A stretch of DNA of 64,000 bases from Chloroflexota bacterium (lineage in GTDB: Bacteria; Chloroflexota; Anaerolineae; Promineifilales; Promineifilaceae). Location of the stretch: positions 1-64,000 of the forward strand of contig JAKEFB010000121.1 of assembly GCA_022616275.1 (NCBI GenBank). The letters are read 5' to 3'. Positions 22,991-30,773 of the stretch are shown piece by piece. Numbering within the stretch: the first letter of the stretch is position 1; each line of letters begins with the position of its first letter. The notes beneath the pieces were generated by a model. That model was not told the origin of the DNA. It ran no database searches and was given only the letters and a program-made list of their open reading frames with translations. The position numbers and the translations under genes are program-made.

Positions 22991-23964
22991 TGCCGAACCC
23001 GTTGCATGTCCTGGTTGTTGAAGACGGCCCGGCCGGCGCCGGAGAGGTATTGATCGCCTTGCGCCAGGCCGGCTTTGAGCCCCACTACGAGCAACTTTCG
23101 GGCGACCTGGCCGCCCGGCTCGGCAACGGGCCCCGGCCAGACCTGGTTGTCCTGGCCGCCGGCCGGCCGGTCGCCTCAGAGATGGAGCTGGCCGAGCTGC
23201 GTGATCGCCTTCAGGACCTGGACCGCCTGAAGGCCAAGTTTATGGCCGACATTTCCCACGAGTTGCGCACACCCGTTTCTAACCTGAGCCTCTATCTGCA
23301 CCTGCTGGAAAACGGGCCGGCCGAGAAGCGGGAACGATACATGGCCGTGCTCAAAGAGCAAATTACCCGGCTGGTCACCCTGCTGGACGACACTTTATTC
23401 CTCTCCCGGCTGGAACCCGACGAACTGGAAGTGACCTTTGAGCGGGTTGATTTAAACGAACTCGTGGAAACCCTCCTACCCGCCTATCGCGAGCAGGCCA
23501 AATTAGCCGATCTGGCTCTCGCCTTTCGCCCGGGCCAGGCGCTGCCGCCGGTGCGCGGGCAAGCCAGCCAATTGGGACAGGTAGTGGCCCAGCTGCTGGA
23601 AAATGCCATCAGCTATACGCCCGCCGGCCGGGTGGAAATCCAGACGTACCTGGGCCGGCCGGGCGAAGTCTGCCTGGAAGTGGCCGACACCGGCGACGGC
23701 ATCGCCCCCGAGGATATGCCTTACCTCTTCGAGCGCTTTTACCGCGGCCGAAACGCCGGCCAGGGCCGTATTCCAGGCACGGGCCTGGGCCTGACGGTCG
23801 TCCAGGCCATCGTCAACGCCCACGGCGGCCGGATTCAGATCCAGAGCCAGGCCGGGTCCGGCTCCTCTTTCCAGGTCTCCCTACCCGCCTGGCCCGAGCA
23901 CGAAGACGCGCCCGATATGCCTCAAGTCGTGCCTGACACGGGGCAGCAAGTCTCCATTTATTGA
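22990..23964 (+). CDS. Histidine kinase with N-terminal degenerate receiver
   Basis: In this 324-residue protein, residues 1-60 read like a receiver start (LHVLVVEDGPAGAGEVLIAL) but the strand that should bear the phosphorylatable Asp reads PDLVVLAAGRP, so it is a pseudo-receiver. A short coiled coil leads to HisKA (FMADISHELRTPVSNLSLYL, His acceptor) and HATPase (QLLENAISYTP, VADTGDGIAPEDMPYLFERF, GTGLGLTVV). No membrane segment is visible, so it is cytosolic. It is translationally coupled to the HD-GYP regulator, its likely partner. Confidence 0.93.
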   Translation: MPNPLHVLVVEDGPAGAGEVLIALRQAGFEPHYEQLSGDLAARLGNGPRPDLVVLAAGRPVASEMELAELRDRLQDLDRLKAKFMADISHELRTPVSNLSLYLHLLENGPAEKRERYMAVLKEQITRLVTLLDDTLFLSRLEPDELEVTFERVDLNELVETLLPAYREQAKLADLALAFRPGQALPPVRGQASQLGQVVAQLLENAISYTPAGRVEIQTYLGRPGEVCLEVADTGDGIAPEDMPYLFERFYRGRNAGQGRIPGTGLGLTVVQAIVNAHGGRIQIQSQAGSGSSFQVSLPAWPEHEDAPDMPQVVPDTGQQVSIY

Positions 23965-24008
23965 AGCTATTTTGCTCCGTGCCAGGCACGGCCAGTTCCA
24001 AAAACCCC

Positions 24009-24037
24009 TTGATCTGCTCAGACAAATATGCTAAGCT
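24009..24037 (+). promoter_or_regulatory. Candidate promoter of the leuS leader
   Basis: TTGATC (24009-24014), 17-bp spacer, TAAGCT (24032-24037), 6 nt before the leader-peptide ATG: again a leaderless arrangement. The -10 box is weak. Confidence 0.4.
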
Positions 24038-24043
24038 GTAACT

Positions 24044-24139
24044 ATGAATAACACGGATCACACCTGGACCCTATTCCTAGCTCTTCTAAACAGCCGGCAA
24101 GGCATCCTTTTGGGCTGCGTGAGGGCGCCAGGTGACTGA
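24044..24139 (+). CDS. Leucine-rich leader peptide upstream of leuS
   Basis: A 31-codon open frame reads MNNTDHTWTLFLALLNSRQG followed by ILLGCVRAPGD. Codons 10, 12, 14 and 15 are CTA, CTA, CTT, CTA, and 22-23 are CTT, TTG; CTA is a codon hardly used in the neighbouring genes, which favour CTG. The stop codon lies in the loop of a hairpin (24125-24150, GCGC/AGGT arms). An intrinsic terminator follows 25 nt later, still ahead of leuS. This is the layout of a ribosome-mediated attenuator that senses Leu-tRNA supply. No homologous leader is known to me for this group. Confidence 0.65.
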   Translation: MNNTDHTWTLFLALLNSRQGILLGCVRAPGD

Positions 24140-24154
24140 TTAACCTGCGCGAGA

Positions 24155-24208
24155 CCGTTTATTAAACGGCCACGGGTGTTCTCCAGCCCGTGGCCGTTTT
24201 TTGTTTTT
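24155..24208 (+). terminator. Attenuator terminator with overlapping antiterminator before leuS
   Basis: AAACGGCCACGGG (24164-24176), a 10-nt loop, CCCGTGGCCGTTT (24187-24199) and two T runs form a strong intrinsic terminator 67 bp before the leuS start. CCGTTT at 24155-24160 can pair instead with AAACGG at 24164-24169, the base of the terminator stem, and so could act as an antiterminator. Confidence 0.75.
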
Positions 24209-24215
24209 AAGGCAA

Positions 24216-24259
24216 GGATCAAGTGTCAAGGATCAAGTAGGGTAAGCCACGTGACACTT
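24216..24259. repeat. Short 7-bp-type repeat tract (GGATCAAGTGTCA)
   Basis: GGATCAAGTGTCAAGGATCAAG and the inverse word GTGACACTT lie between the attenuator and the leuS ribosome-binding site. Confidence 0.55.
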
Positions 24260-24274
24260 TCATTAGGAGGAATA

Positions 24275-26740
24275 ATGATCAACAAATACGACTTTAAGGC
24301 TCTGGAAGAGAAATGGCGACCGGTCTGGAAGGCCATGGAGCTGTACCGGACCGGCGACAACCCGGAGAAGCCCAAATACTACATCCTGGACTTCTTCCCC
24401 TATCCGTCTGGCGACGGCCTGTCGGTGGGGCACTGCCGCAACTACGTGCCGACCTGTGTCTCTGCCCGCTTCAAGCGGATGCAGGGCTATAACGTCTTGC
24501 ACCCCATGGGCTGGGACGCCTTCGGGCTGCCGGCCGAAAATTACGCCATCCAGCACGGCGTCCACCCCCGCATCACCACCGACCGGCAGGTGCGCAATTA
24601 CCGCCGCCAGTGCGAACTGGTTGAATGCTCCTATGACTGGGCGCGGGAAATCAACTCCACCGACCCGGCGTATTACCGCTGGACACAGTGGTTCTTCCTG
24701 CTGCTGCATAAACACGGCCTGGCCTACCGGGCCATGGGCAGCCAGTGGTGGTGCCCCAAAGACCAGACCATCCTGGCCAACGAGCAGGTGGAGCGCGGCC
24801 GCTGCTGGCGCTGTGGTTCCCTGGTCACTCGCAAAGACCTGGAACAGTGGTACTTTAAAATCACCGACTACGCCGACCGGCTGCTGGCCGACCTGGACAC
24901 CGTCGAGTGGCCGGAATCAATCAAGATGATGCAGCGCAACTGGATCGGCCGCAGCGAAGGGTACGAAGTGACTTTTACGGCCGGCGAGCAGGCCATCCCC
25001 GTCTTTACCACCCGGCTGGACACGCTGTTTGGGGCCACCTTCCTGGTCCTGGCCCCGGAGCATCCCCTGGTCCAGACCCTGACCACGGCCGGACAACAAG
25101 CTGAAGTGGGCGCTAGCGTCGAAGCCGCCCGGCGTATGGCCGACGTTGACCGGCTGGCTGCCGGCCGCGACGAAGCCGGCACGATCAGCGGCGTTTTCAC
25201 CGGGGCCACCGCTACCCACCCTCTGACCGGACAGCCACTCCCTATCTGGGTGGCCGATTACATCCTGACCGGTTACGGGACCGGAGCCGTCATGGGCGTG
25301 CCCGGCCACGACAGCCGCGACTTCGCCCTGGCCCGCCGATACAATCTGCCGGTCATCCGCGTCGTCCGCCCGGCCGGCTCAACTGACGAAACGCCGGAAT
25401 GCTTCACCGAGCCGGGCGTCCTGGTCAATTCCGGCCCCTACACCGGCCTGACCTCGGCCGCCGCCAGCGAACGGATGGCGGCCGACCTGGCCGGCCGGGG
25501 GCTGGTCCGGCCGCAGGTCATGACGAAAATGCGGGACTGGCTGATTTCCCGCCAGCGCTACTGGGGCGCGCCTATCCCGATGATCCATTGCCCGGCCTGC
25601 GGCATCGTCCCCGTGCCCGAGGAGGAACTGCCGGTGCTGCTGCCGGACGTGACCAGCTTTGCCCCGTCCGGCGACGGCCGCTCGCCGCTGGCCATGGTGG
25701 AAGAGTGGGTCAACGTCACCTGCCCTCAGTGCGGCGGCCCAGCCCGGCGCGAGACGGACACCATGGACGGCTTTGCCTGCTCGTCGTGGTACTTCCTGCG
25801 CTTTGCCAGCCCCCACGAGGACAGCCACCCCTTTGACCCGGCGGCTGTGGCCTACTGGCTGCCGGTAGACACTTACGTCGGTGGGGCCGAACACGCCGTC
25901 ATGCACCTGCTGTACGCCCGTTTCTGGACCAAGGTCATGTACGACGCCGGGCTGATCTCCTTTGTCGAGCCGTTTAGCCAACTGCGCAACCAGGGCGTGC
26001 TGCACGCCGCCGACGGCCGGCGCATGTCCAAATCCAGGGGCAACGTCGTCACTCCGGACGAAGTCATCGCCGAGCATGGCACGGACGCGCTGAGGAGTTA
26101 CATCCTGTTTATCGGCCCCTTTGAAGGGGACACGACCTGGGACGGCGCCAACATTAAGGGCGTGGACCGCTTCCTGGAGCGCTACTGGACCCTGGCCCAC
26201 GACATCGCGGCCTGGGAACAGGCTGGCAGGCCAGCCAACGGCGAGGTGGACGACGCCTTCCGCCGCCGGCTGCACCAGGTCATCCGGCGCGTCACCGGCG
26301 ACTTCGAGCAATTCAAATTCAATACCGCCGTCGCCGCCCTGATGGAATACCTGAATGAGCTGTACGACCGCCGCCAACAGCCCATCACTCCGGCCGCCTG
26401 GCGCGAAGCCCTGGAAACCTTTACCCGGCTGCTGTGTCCCATTGCCCCGTTCATCACCGAAGAAATCTGGCAGGAGGTCCTGGGCCACCAGGGGCAATCC
26501 GTTCACCAGCAGCCCTGGCCCATCTACGACGAAGCCCTGGCTACGGCCGGCGAGATGACCATCATGGTCCAGGTCAACGGCCGGCTGCGCGACCGCATCA
26601 CGGTCCCGGCCGGCATCACCGACGAGGCCCTGCAACAAGCCGCTCTGGCCCGCCCCAACATCCAGCGCCACGTTAACGGCCAGACGATCCAAAAAGTGGT
26701 CGTCGTGCCGGGGCAGGTGGTGAATATTGTGGTATCGTAG
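24275..26740 (+). CDS. leuS: Leucyl-tRNA synthetase
   Basis: The 821-residue class I enzyme has the HIGH-type signature in FFPYPSGDGLSVGHCRNYVP, a zinc-ribbon-like insertion (WCPKDQTILANEQVERGRCW with CGS), a CP1 editing domain (TFLVLAPEHPLV, VMGVPGHDSRDFALARRY) and KMSKS as RRMSKSRGNV. The anticodon-binding and C-terminal domains end in VVVVPGQVVNIVVS. AGGAGG lies 4 nt before ATG 24275; the longer frame from 24176 runs through the terminator and is not real. It appears to be controlled by the leucine leader-peptide attenuator immediately upstream. Confidence 0.97.
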   Translation: MINKYDFKALEEKWRPVWKAMELYRTGDNPEKPKYYILDFFPYPSGDGLSVGHCRNYVPTCVSARFKRMQGYNVLHPMGWDAFGLPAENYAIQHGVHPRITTDRQVRNYRRQCELVECSYDWAREINSTDPAYYRWTQWFFLLLHKHGLAYRAMGSQWWCPKDQTILANEQVERGRCWRCGSLVTRKDLEQWYFKITDYADRLLADLDTVEWPESIKMMQRNWIGRSEGYEVTFTAGEQAIPVFTTRLDTLFGATFLVLAPEHPLVQTLTTAGQQAEVGASVEAARRMADVDRLAAGRDEAGTISGVFTGATATHPLTGQPLPIWVADYILTGYGTGAVMGVPGHDSRDFALARRYNLPVIRVVRPAGSTDETPECFTEPGVLVNSGPYTGLTSAAASERMAADLAGRGLVRPQVMTKMRDWLISRQRYWGAPIPMIHCPACGIVPVPEEELPVLLPDVTSFAPSGDGRSPLAMVEEWVNVTCPQCGGPARRETDTMDGFACSSWYFLRFASPHEDSHPFDPAAVAYWLPVDTYVGGAEHAVMHLLYARFWTKVMYDAGLISFVEPFSQLRNQGVLHAADGRRMSKSRGNVVTPDEVIAEHGTDALRSYILFIGPFEGDTTWDGANIKGVDRFLERYWTLAHDIAAWEQAGRPANGEVDDAFRRRLHQVIRRVTGDFEQFKFNTAVAALMEYLNELYDRRQQPITPAAWREALETFTRLLCPIAPFITEEIWQEVLGHQGQSVHQQPWPIYDEALATAGEMTIMVQVNGRLRDRITVPAGITDEALQQAALARPNIQRHVNGQTIQKVVVVPGQVVNIVVS

Positions 26741-26749
26741 GAAGAGGTG

Positions 26750-26785
26750 GATTGGAGATTAGAGATTAGAGATTGGAGATTGGAG
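26750..26785. repeat. 7-bp tandem repeat array (GAGATTN)
   Basis: GGATTGGAGATTAGAGATTA and further GAGATTG/GAGATTA units. It lies between the leuS stop and the truncated 5' end of the kinase pseudogene. Confidence 0.85.
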
Positions 26786-27318
26786 GCCGAAACGGCCGGC
26801 CCCTGCCACGTTCTCATGGACGACCTGTCCGAGAGCCACTTCCAACGGCCGCTGCCCATCCCTCCCTCCAATCACCACTGCACCCTGATCGTCGAAAGCC
26901 TGGCCCAACTCCACGCCCGATGATGGAACCATCCCCGCCTCGGCCATGCCCTGGGCGAACGGATGACCGTCGAACGCGCCGCCGCCACCCGGTCGTCCTG
27001 ATTGACTGGCAGCTATGGGACATCCGCCTGGCGGCGATAGACCTGGCCTTCCTCATCGCCCTCCACTGGTCGCCGCCCCGACGTGCCGCGCTGGAGCAGC
27101 CCCTGCTGCGTCACTATTACGAGGCGTTGGCCCAACACGGCGTCGCTGGTTACAGTTGGGACGACCTCTGGGACGACTACCGCCGGGCCGTGATCATCAT
27201 GACCCTCATCCCCATGGGCCAATTCCGTCGCGGCAGCCCGGCCGGCGTCGTCTGGTTCGACCTCCAGGACAGCACGGCCGCCTTCCAAGAGTTAAACTGC
27301 GCCGAACTCCTTGATTGA
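26785..27318 (+). pseudogene. Remnant of an ecdysteroid-kinase/APH-like phosphotransferase
   Basis: In one frame, HVLMDDLSESHFQRPLPIPP and LIVESLAQLHAR match the hinge and following helix of EcKinase/APH-like proteins (typically LMDDLS.tHf). That frame is broken by a TGA where a Trp is expected (HAR-stop-WNHPRLGHALGE). After a frame change the protein resumes at VVLIDWQLWDIRLAAIDLAF (metal-binding Asp) and runs to the normal-looking end. The N-terminal lobe and about 100 central residues, including the catalytic loop, are missing. The 5' break coincides with a 7-bp repeat array. Confidence 0.75.
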
Positions 27319-27530
27319 CTGCCATGTAGTTATCCGGTAATCTGTACGGCAGGAGATCGTTGAAGAGAAGTATGCCGGAGCAGCTTAAAATTCTGTTTGC
27401 CCTATAATCCCCACTATTCAACCGGCAGTTAAAAACCACTACTGTCTTCAATTCAAAGACACTTGCTACTTGGAGAGCAGAGATAAACCAGGAAACGAGT
27501 GAATTTACCATCTGGACCTGCGCGATTGGC
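27319..27530 (+). other. Spacer, coding frame of the next gene open back to 27408
   Basis: No gene is visible. The frame of the following protein stays open upstream to 27408 but holds no ATG or GTG; the TTG at 27531 is the first usual start. Confidence 0.4.
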
Positions 27531-28142
27531 TTGGTCTCAGGCATTGCCGGCACGCTCCTGGTGGCTTTTATCGGCTTTCTTGCCCCGGCGGCCATTGACG
27601 GGGCAGTGGCCGTGTCTCTTTTCATTCCCGACAAGCTGGGGCTGGTGGACCACGTGGCGGCCGGCGAGATCGTGGCCGTCCGGGGCGCCGGCGACCACCA
27701 GGTTTTTCTGCCCAGGAGCGGTTCGTACCGCATCTACTCCCCCGAGGTTCTCGTTGATGACACGTCGGTGATTTTTACTTCCCACGACTCCGGTTACTTG
27801 AGCATTGCCCTCCCCATTGACAAGGAGCCATTTGCCGGACCTATCGGCGAAGACACGCCGCAATTCCTGTTTGACGTCGAAGCGGCCGGCCCCTACACCG
27901 CGACCGTCACCTCGCCACGCGATGACGTGACGATGACCATCCAGCCCTACGTGGGCAACCAAAACGCCACGGTCGCCGTTCTGGGTGGGATTGTCCAGGT
28001 CGCCACCCTCTTCTACGGCGGCCGGTTAGCCTACTACCTCCTGAACCGGAAACGAATTGACGCGGAAAAAGTGGCCCAGGGCGACAAGCGGGAGCAGATG
28101 GCCGACTTCCTGGACGAGGCCAGGCAGAAGAAAAGAAGGTAG
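27531..28142 (+). CDS. Membrane-anchored protein with beta-rich external domain, unknown
   Basis: This protein of about 203 residues has an N-terminal helix (GIAGTLLVAFIGFLAPAAI), an extracytoplasmic domain of about 120 residues rich in beta strands (HQVFLPRSGSYRIYSPEVLV, GPYTATVTSPRDDVTMTIQP), then a second helix (VAVLGGIVQVATLFYGGRL) and a basic cytosolic tail (EKVAQGDKREQMADFLDEAR). I do not recognise the family. The start is uncertain: TTG 27531 is at the edge of the first helix, so translation may begin upstream at a rare codon. The next gene follows after 8 bp, probably co-transcribed. Confidence 0.6.
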   Translation: MVSGIAGTLLVAFIGFLAPAAIDGAVAVSLFIPDKLGLVDHVAAGEIVAVRGAGDHQVFLPRSGSYRIYSPEVLVDDTSVIFTSHDSGYLSIALPIDKEPFAGPIGEDTPQFLFDVEAAGPYTATVTSPRDDVTMTIQPYVGNQNATVAVLGGIVQVATLFYGGRLAYYLLNRKRIDAEKVAQGDKREQMADFLDEARQKKRR

Positions 28143-28150
28143 GTGGAAAG

Positions 28151-29329
28151 ATGGCTGTACGGCAAAAAAGAAATCGTGGTTGCTGGTGGTTTCTCCTTGG
28201 CCTGGCGGTCGTGCTGCTGGTGGGCGGCCTGGTGTTTTACTGGCAGCTCTCCAGCCGCGTCAACTTGACCCCGGCCCTTGGTTCTGGCGCCGAAGCCGCC
28301 TTGCAACTCCCGCCAGGCTTCCAGGTCAACGTCTTCGCCGGCGGGCTGAACGGCCCCCGCTTTATCGCCTTTGGCCCGGACGGGGCGCTGTACGTGGCCG
28401 ACCGGGGCAACGACCGGATCGTGGCCCTGGTGGACGCCGACGGCGACGGTACGGCCGAAACGACCCGCGTTTTTGCCGAGGGCCTCAGCCAGCCGCATAG
28501 CCTCGTCTACCACGAGGGGGCCTGGTACGTCGGCGTCCCCTCTGGCGTCGTTCGCCTGGAGGACGCCGACGGCAACGGCGTGGCCGATGGCGGCGACACC
28601 CTGGTGAACGACTACCCCACCACCGGCTTCCACACCACCCGCACTGTCGAATTCCTGCCCGACGGCCGGATGGTCGTCGCCATTGGCTCCAGTTGCAACG
28701 TCTGCCAGGAGACTGACCTCCGCCGGGCGGCCGTTGTCGTCTATGACGGCCCGGAAGCTACCGGCGAGCGCCTCTTTGCCACCGGGCTGCGCAACGCCGT
28801 GGGCCTGGCCGTCCACCCCCAGAGCGGCGAGCTGTGGGCCACCAACAACGGCCGGGACCTCATGGGCGACGAGCTGCCGCCGGAAACGGTCTACATCGTC
28901 AGCGAGGGGGCCGACTACGGCTGGCCGCGCTGCCACAGCGGCGACGTGGTGGACCCGGAGTTCGGCGGGCCGGGCGCCTGCGACGGCGTGGCCCAGCCGG
29001 TGGCCGAGATGCAGGCCCATTCCGCCCCGCTGGGGCTGGTCTTTTACACCGGCCAGAGCTTCCCGGCCGACTATCACGGCGACCTGTTCATTGCCTTTCA
29101 TGGCTCCTGGAACCGGAGCGAGCCGACCGGCTACAAGGTCGTCCGCCTGCCACTGGATGGCAGCCAGCCAGCCGGTCCGGTGGAGGACTTCGCCACCGGC
29201 TGGCTCAACCCAAACAGCGATGAGGCCAGCGGCCGGCCGGTGGGCCTAGCCGTTGGCCCGGATGGCGCCCTCTACATTAGCGATGACAAGGGGGGATTCA
29301 TTTATCGTATCTACTACGTTGGCTCCTGA
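28151..29329 (+). CDS. Membrane-anchored glucose/sorbosone dehydrogenase-like propeller
   Basis: In this 392-residue protein an N-terminal helix (FLLGLAVVLLVGGLVFYW) anchors a six-bladed propeller of the GSDH/L-sorbosone dehydrogenase type: GFQVNVFAGGLNGPRFIAFG, YVADRGNDRIVAL, GLRNAVGLAVHPQSGELWAT, a Cys-rich loop (SSCNVCQ; PRCHSGD; GACDG), HSAPLGLVFYTG and FHGSWNRSEPTGYKVV. Relatives use PQQ to oxidise sugars in the periplasm, but many environmental members have no proven activity. It follows the membrane protein at 27531 by 8 bp. Confidence 0.85.
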   Translation: MAVRQKRNRGCWWFLLGLAVVLLVGGLVFYWQLSSRVNLTPALGSGAEAALQLPPGFQVNVFAGGLNGPRFIAFGPDGALYVADRGNDRIVALVDADGDGTAETTRVFAEGLSQPHSLVYHEGAWYVGVPSGVVRLEDADGNGVADGGDTLVNDYPTTGFHTTRTVEFLPDGRMVVAIGSSCNVCQETDLRRAAVVVYDGPEATGERLFATGLRNAVGLAVHPQSGELWATNNGRDLMGDELPPETVYIVSEGADYGWPRCHSGDVVDPEFGGPGACDGVAQPVAEMQAHSAPLGLVFYTGQSFPADYHGDLFIAFHGSWNRSEPTGYKVVRLPLDGSQPAGPVEDFATGWLNPNSDEASGRPVGLAVGPDGALYISDDKGGFIYRIYYVGS

Positions 29330-29333
29330 TGCT

Positions 29334-29933
29334 TCATGGCCTGACCAGAACGACGAAGCTCAACTCCTGCTCGTCAATCCGGCCGGTGATTTCCCAACAG
29401 CCGGCCGTGGGGACGTCCATACCAACCAGCATGAACGATTGGAGCACCTCGTGAAAGCCGTTGGTGGCGGCGGGGGCCACCAGGGGAGGGGCGTCTTCGT
29501 CCAGCCGCCGGCCGGCTACCGCCAACGCTGGTTCCGGCTCGGCCAGCCAGTTGTAACCTTCCCGCCACCAGAAGACCTTTTGCGTGTAACCGCTCTCGCT
29601 AAACGGCAGGGCGCGCCATGTGCCATCCTCTGGCAGTAACGTCCACAGTGCCTCTGTGCCATACCAGAACTCGCCGGGATACGGGGAAGTTGGAGGGTAG
29701 GGCGCTGGCGGCGTAAACGGCCGTGCTGGGGGCTGCGTTACCGGGCACTCGCCGGCCGGCGCTTTGGTGACGCCGGCCGCATCGCCGGAATTAGGCGCGA
29801 CCACCTCGGCCGCCAGGTTGGTTTGTTCTTGGGCGGCCGGTAACTGGACTGCTCCGGCGCCTATCGCCGGGCCACAGGCCACCAACAACATTGCCAGGAT
29901 AGTAAAGAGCGTAAAAAGATACAAACGTTGCAT
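29334..29933 (-). CDS. Lipoprotein of unknown function
   Basis: This protein of about 199 residues has the lipobox LAMLLVACGP (Cys near 20), a low-complexity Pro/Ala linker, then a compact domain with WYGTEALWTLLPEDGTWRAL, YTQKVFWWREGYNWLAEPEP and MLVGMDVPTAGCWEITG. I recall comparable 'WREGY...GCWEI(T)G' lipoproteins in Chloroflexi and Actinobacteria but no function. ATG 29933 follows GGAGG by 5 nt. It converges on the dehydrogenase-like gene with 4 bp between the stops. Confidence 0.75.
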   Translation of the reverse strand: MQRLYLFTLFTILAMLLVACGPAIGAGAVQLPAAQEQTNLAAEVVAPNSGDAAGVTKAPAGECPVTQPPARPFTPPAPYPPTSPYPGEFWYGTEALWTLLPEDGTWRALPFSESGYTQKVFWWREGYNWLAEPEPALAVAGRRLDEDAPPLVAPAATNGFHEVLQSFMLVGMDVPTAGCWEITGRIDEQELSFVVLVRP

Positions 29934-30026
29934 CGGAACCTCCACAGCAACTGAGAGCTTTCAGCTATCGGCCATCAGTCAGTCACTCACTGTGACCATC
30001 TAATAATACACCGCCGCTTGCTTTTC

Positions 30027-30060
30027 GGTTCCCAATCCCTTAATCCCCCAATCCCCGCAA
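30027..30060. repeat. 8-bp tandem repeat array (CCCAATCC)
   Basis: TTCCCAATCCCTTAATCCCC followed by CAATCCCC, upstream of the tRNA promoter. Confidence 0.75.
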
Positions 30061-30079
30061 AAAAGGAAACTCTGCATGT

Positions 30080-30108
30080 TTGCCCATCGCCCCGGCGCGT
30101 GGTACAAT
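30080..30108 (+). promoter_or_regulatory. tRNA-Gln promoter
   Basis: TTGCCC (30080-30085), 17-bp spacer, TACAAT (30103-30108), 12 nt before the mature tRNA. Confidence 0.65.
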
Positions 30109-30120
30109 GACAGGCGTTCT

Positions 30121-30191
30121 TGAGGGATAGTTTAACGGTAGAACAGCGGACTCTGACTCCGTCAGTCGTGGTTCGAATCCACGTCCCTCAG
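30121..30191 (+). tRNA. tRNA-Gln (anticodon CTG)
   Basis: The 71-nt cloverleaf has acceptor arms TGAGGGA/TCCCTCA and discriminator G, the D-arm AGTTTAACGGTAGAAC, the anticodon stem-loop GCGGA-CTCTGAC-TCCGT with anticodon CTG, and the T-arm GTGGTTCGAATCCAC. CCA is not encoded. Its last four bases overlap the stop codon end of the convergent SRPBCC gene. Confidence 0.96.
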
Positions 30192-30700
30192 CTTCCATGA
30201 CTCCCCTGTTGGGCCCTCTCACCAAGACCCACGACGCTGGCTTCAAACATTCTTTGCCAATTCCTGGCGGCGAACGGCTTGAGCAGGCCCATGGAGACGC
30301 CATGAAACAGTTCCGTGTTCGTTACCTGAGTCCGGTCAGGGGCCAGCGCAGCGAATTCCCAGATATGACAGGACTTGATGCCTTTGGCGTCTTTCCACCA
30401 ACTGACGCTCTCGGCGTCAACCACGGCTCCAATGGTCTCAGAGGAAACCGTTTGGCCAAGCGGGAAGCCAAGGTTCAGTACCTGTTCGAAGGTGGCCCCT
30501 ACCCTCCAACCAGGCTCACCGATCCATCGCGTCGAGAGGTGCAACGGCACAGACCACTGGGGCCATTCTTCCAGTTTTGCCCATGTATCCCATAGCAACT
30601 CGCGCGGGAGCGCAACTTCCTTTGCGGCCGATACCACGACGGTTTGCCAGGTTGGCTGCTGGATCCCGATTTTCTGAAGGGCATATTGAATGGTGTTCAT
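30188..30700 (-). CDS. SRPBCC (START-like) family protein
   Basis: The 170-residue protein has the helix-grip pattern: EVALPRELLWDTWAKLEEWP, WSVPLHLSTRWIGEPGWRVG and the long C-terminal helix GLLKPFAARNWQRMFEASV. Members bind hydrophobic ligands or act as polyketide cyclases; nothing here fixes the ligand. It is preceded by a spacer and followed by the tRNA on the opposite strand, overlapping it by 4 bp. Confidence 0.8.
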   Translation of the reverse strand: MNTIQYALQKIGIQQPTWQTVVVSAAKEVALPRELLWDTWAKLEEWPQWSVPLHLSTRWIGEPGWRVGATFEQVLNLGFPLGQTVSSETIGAVVDAESVSWWKDAKGIKSCHIWEFAALAPDRTQVTNTELFHGVSMGLLKPFAARNWQRMFEASVVGLGERAQQGSHGS

Positions 30701-30773
30701 GCCAATCTCCTTTTTATAACTCTTGGCGAAAGCTGACGTAGCGCCTGATGGGGGTGAAGCCGACGCTGCGGGC

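Noticed and set aside
24118-24210. T-box riboswitch for leuS
   Set aside because: The conserved T-box sequence (AGGGTGGxACCGCG type) and a plausible specifier stem are not visible; the leader peptide fits better.
25379-26692. 437-codon minus-strand ORF inside leuS
   Set aside because: Low-complexity His/Gly/Val-rich translation antisense to well-conserved LeuRS motifs.
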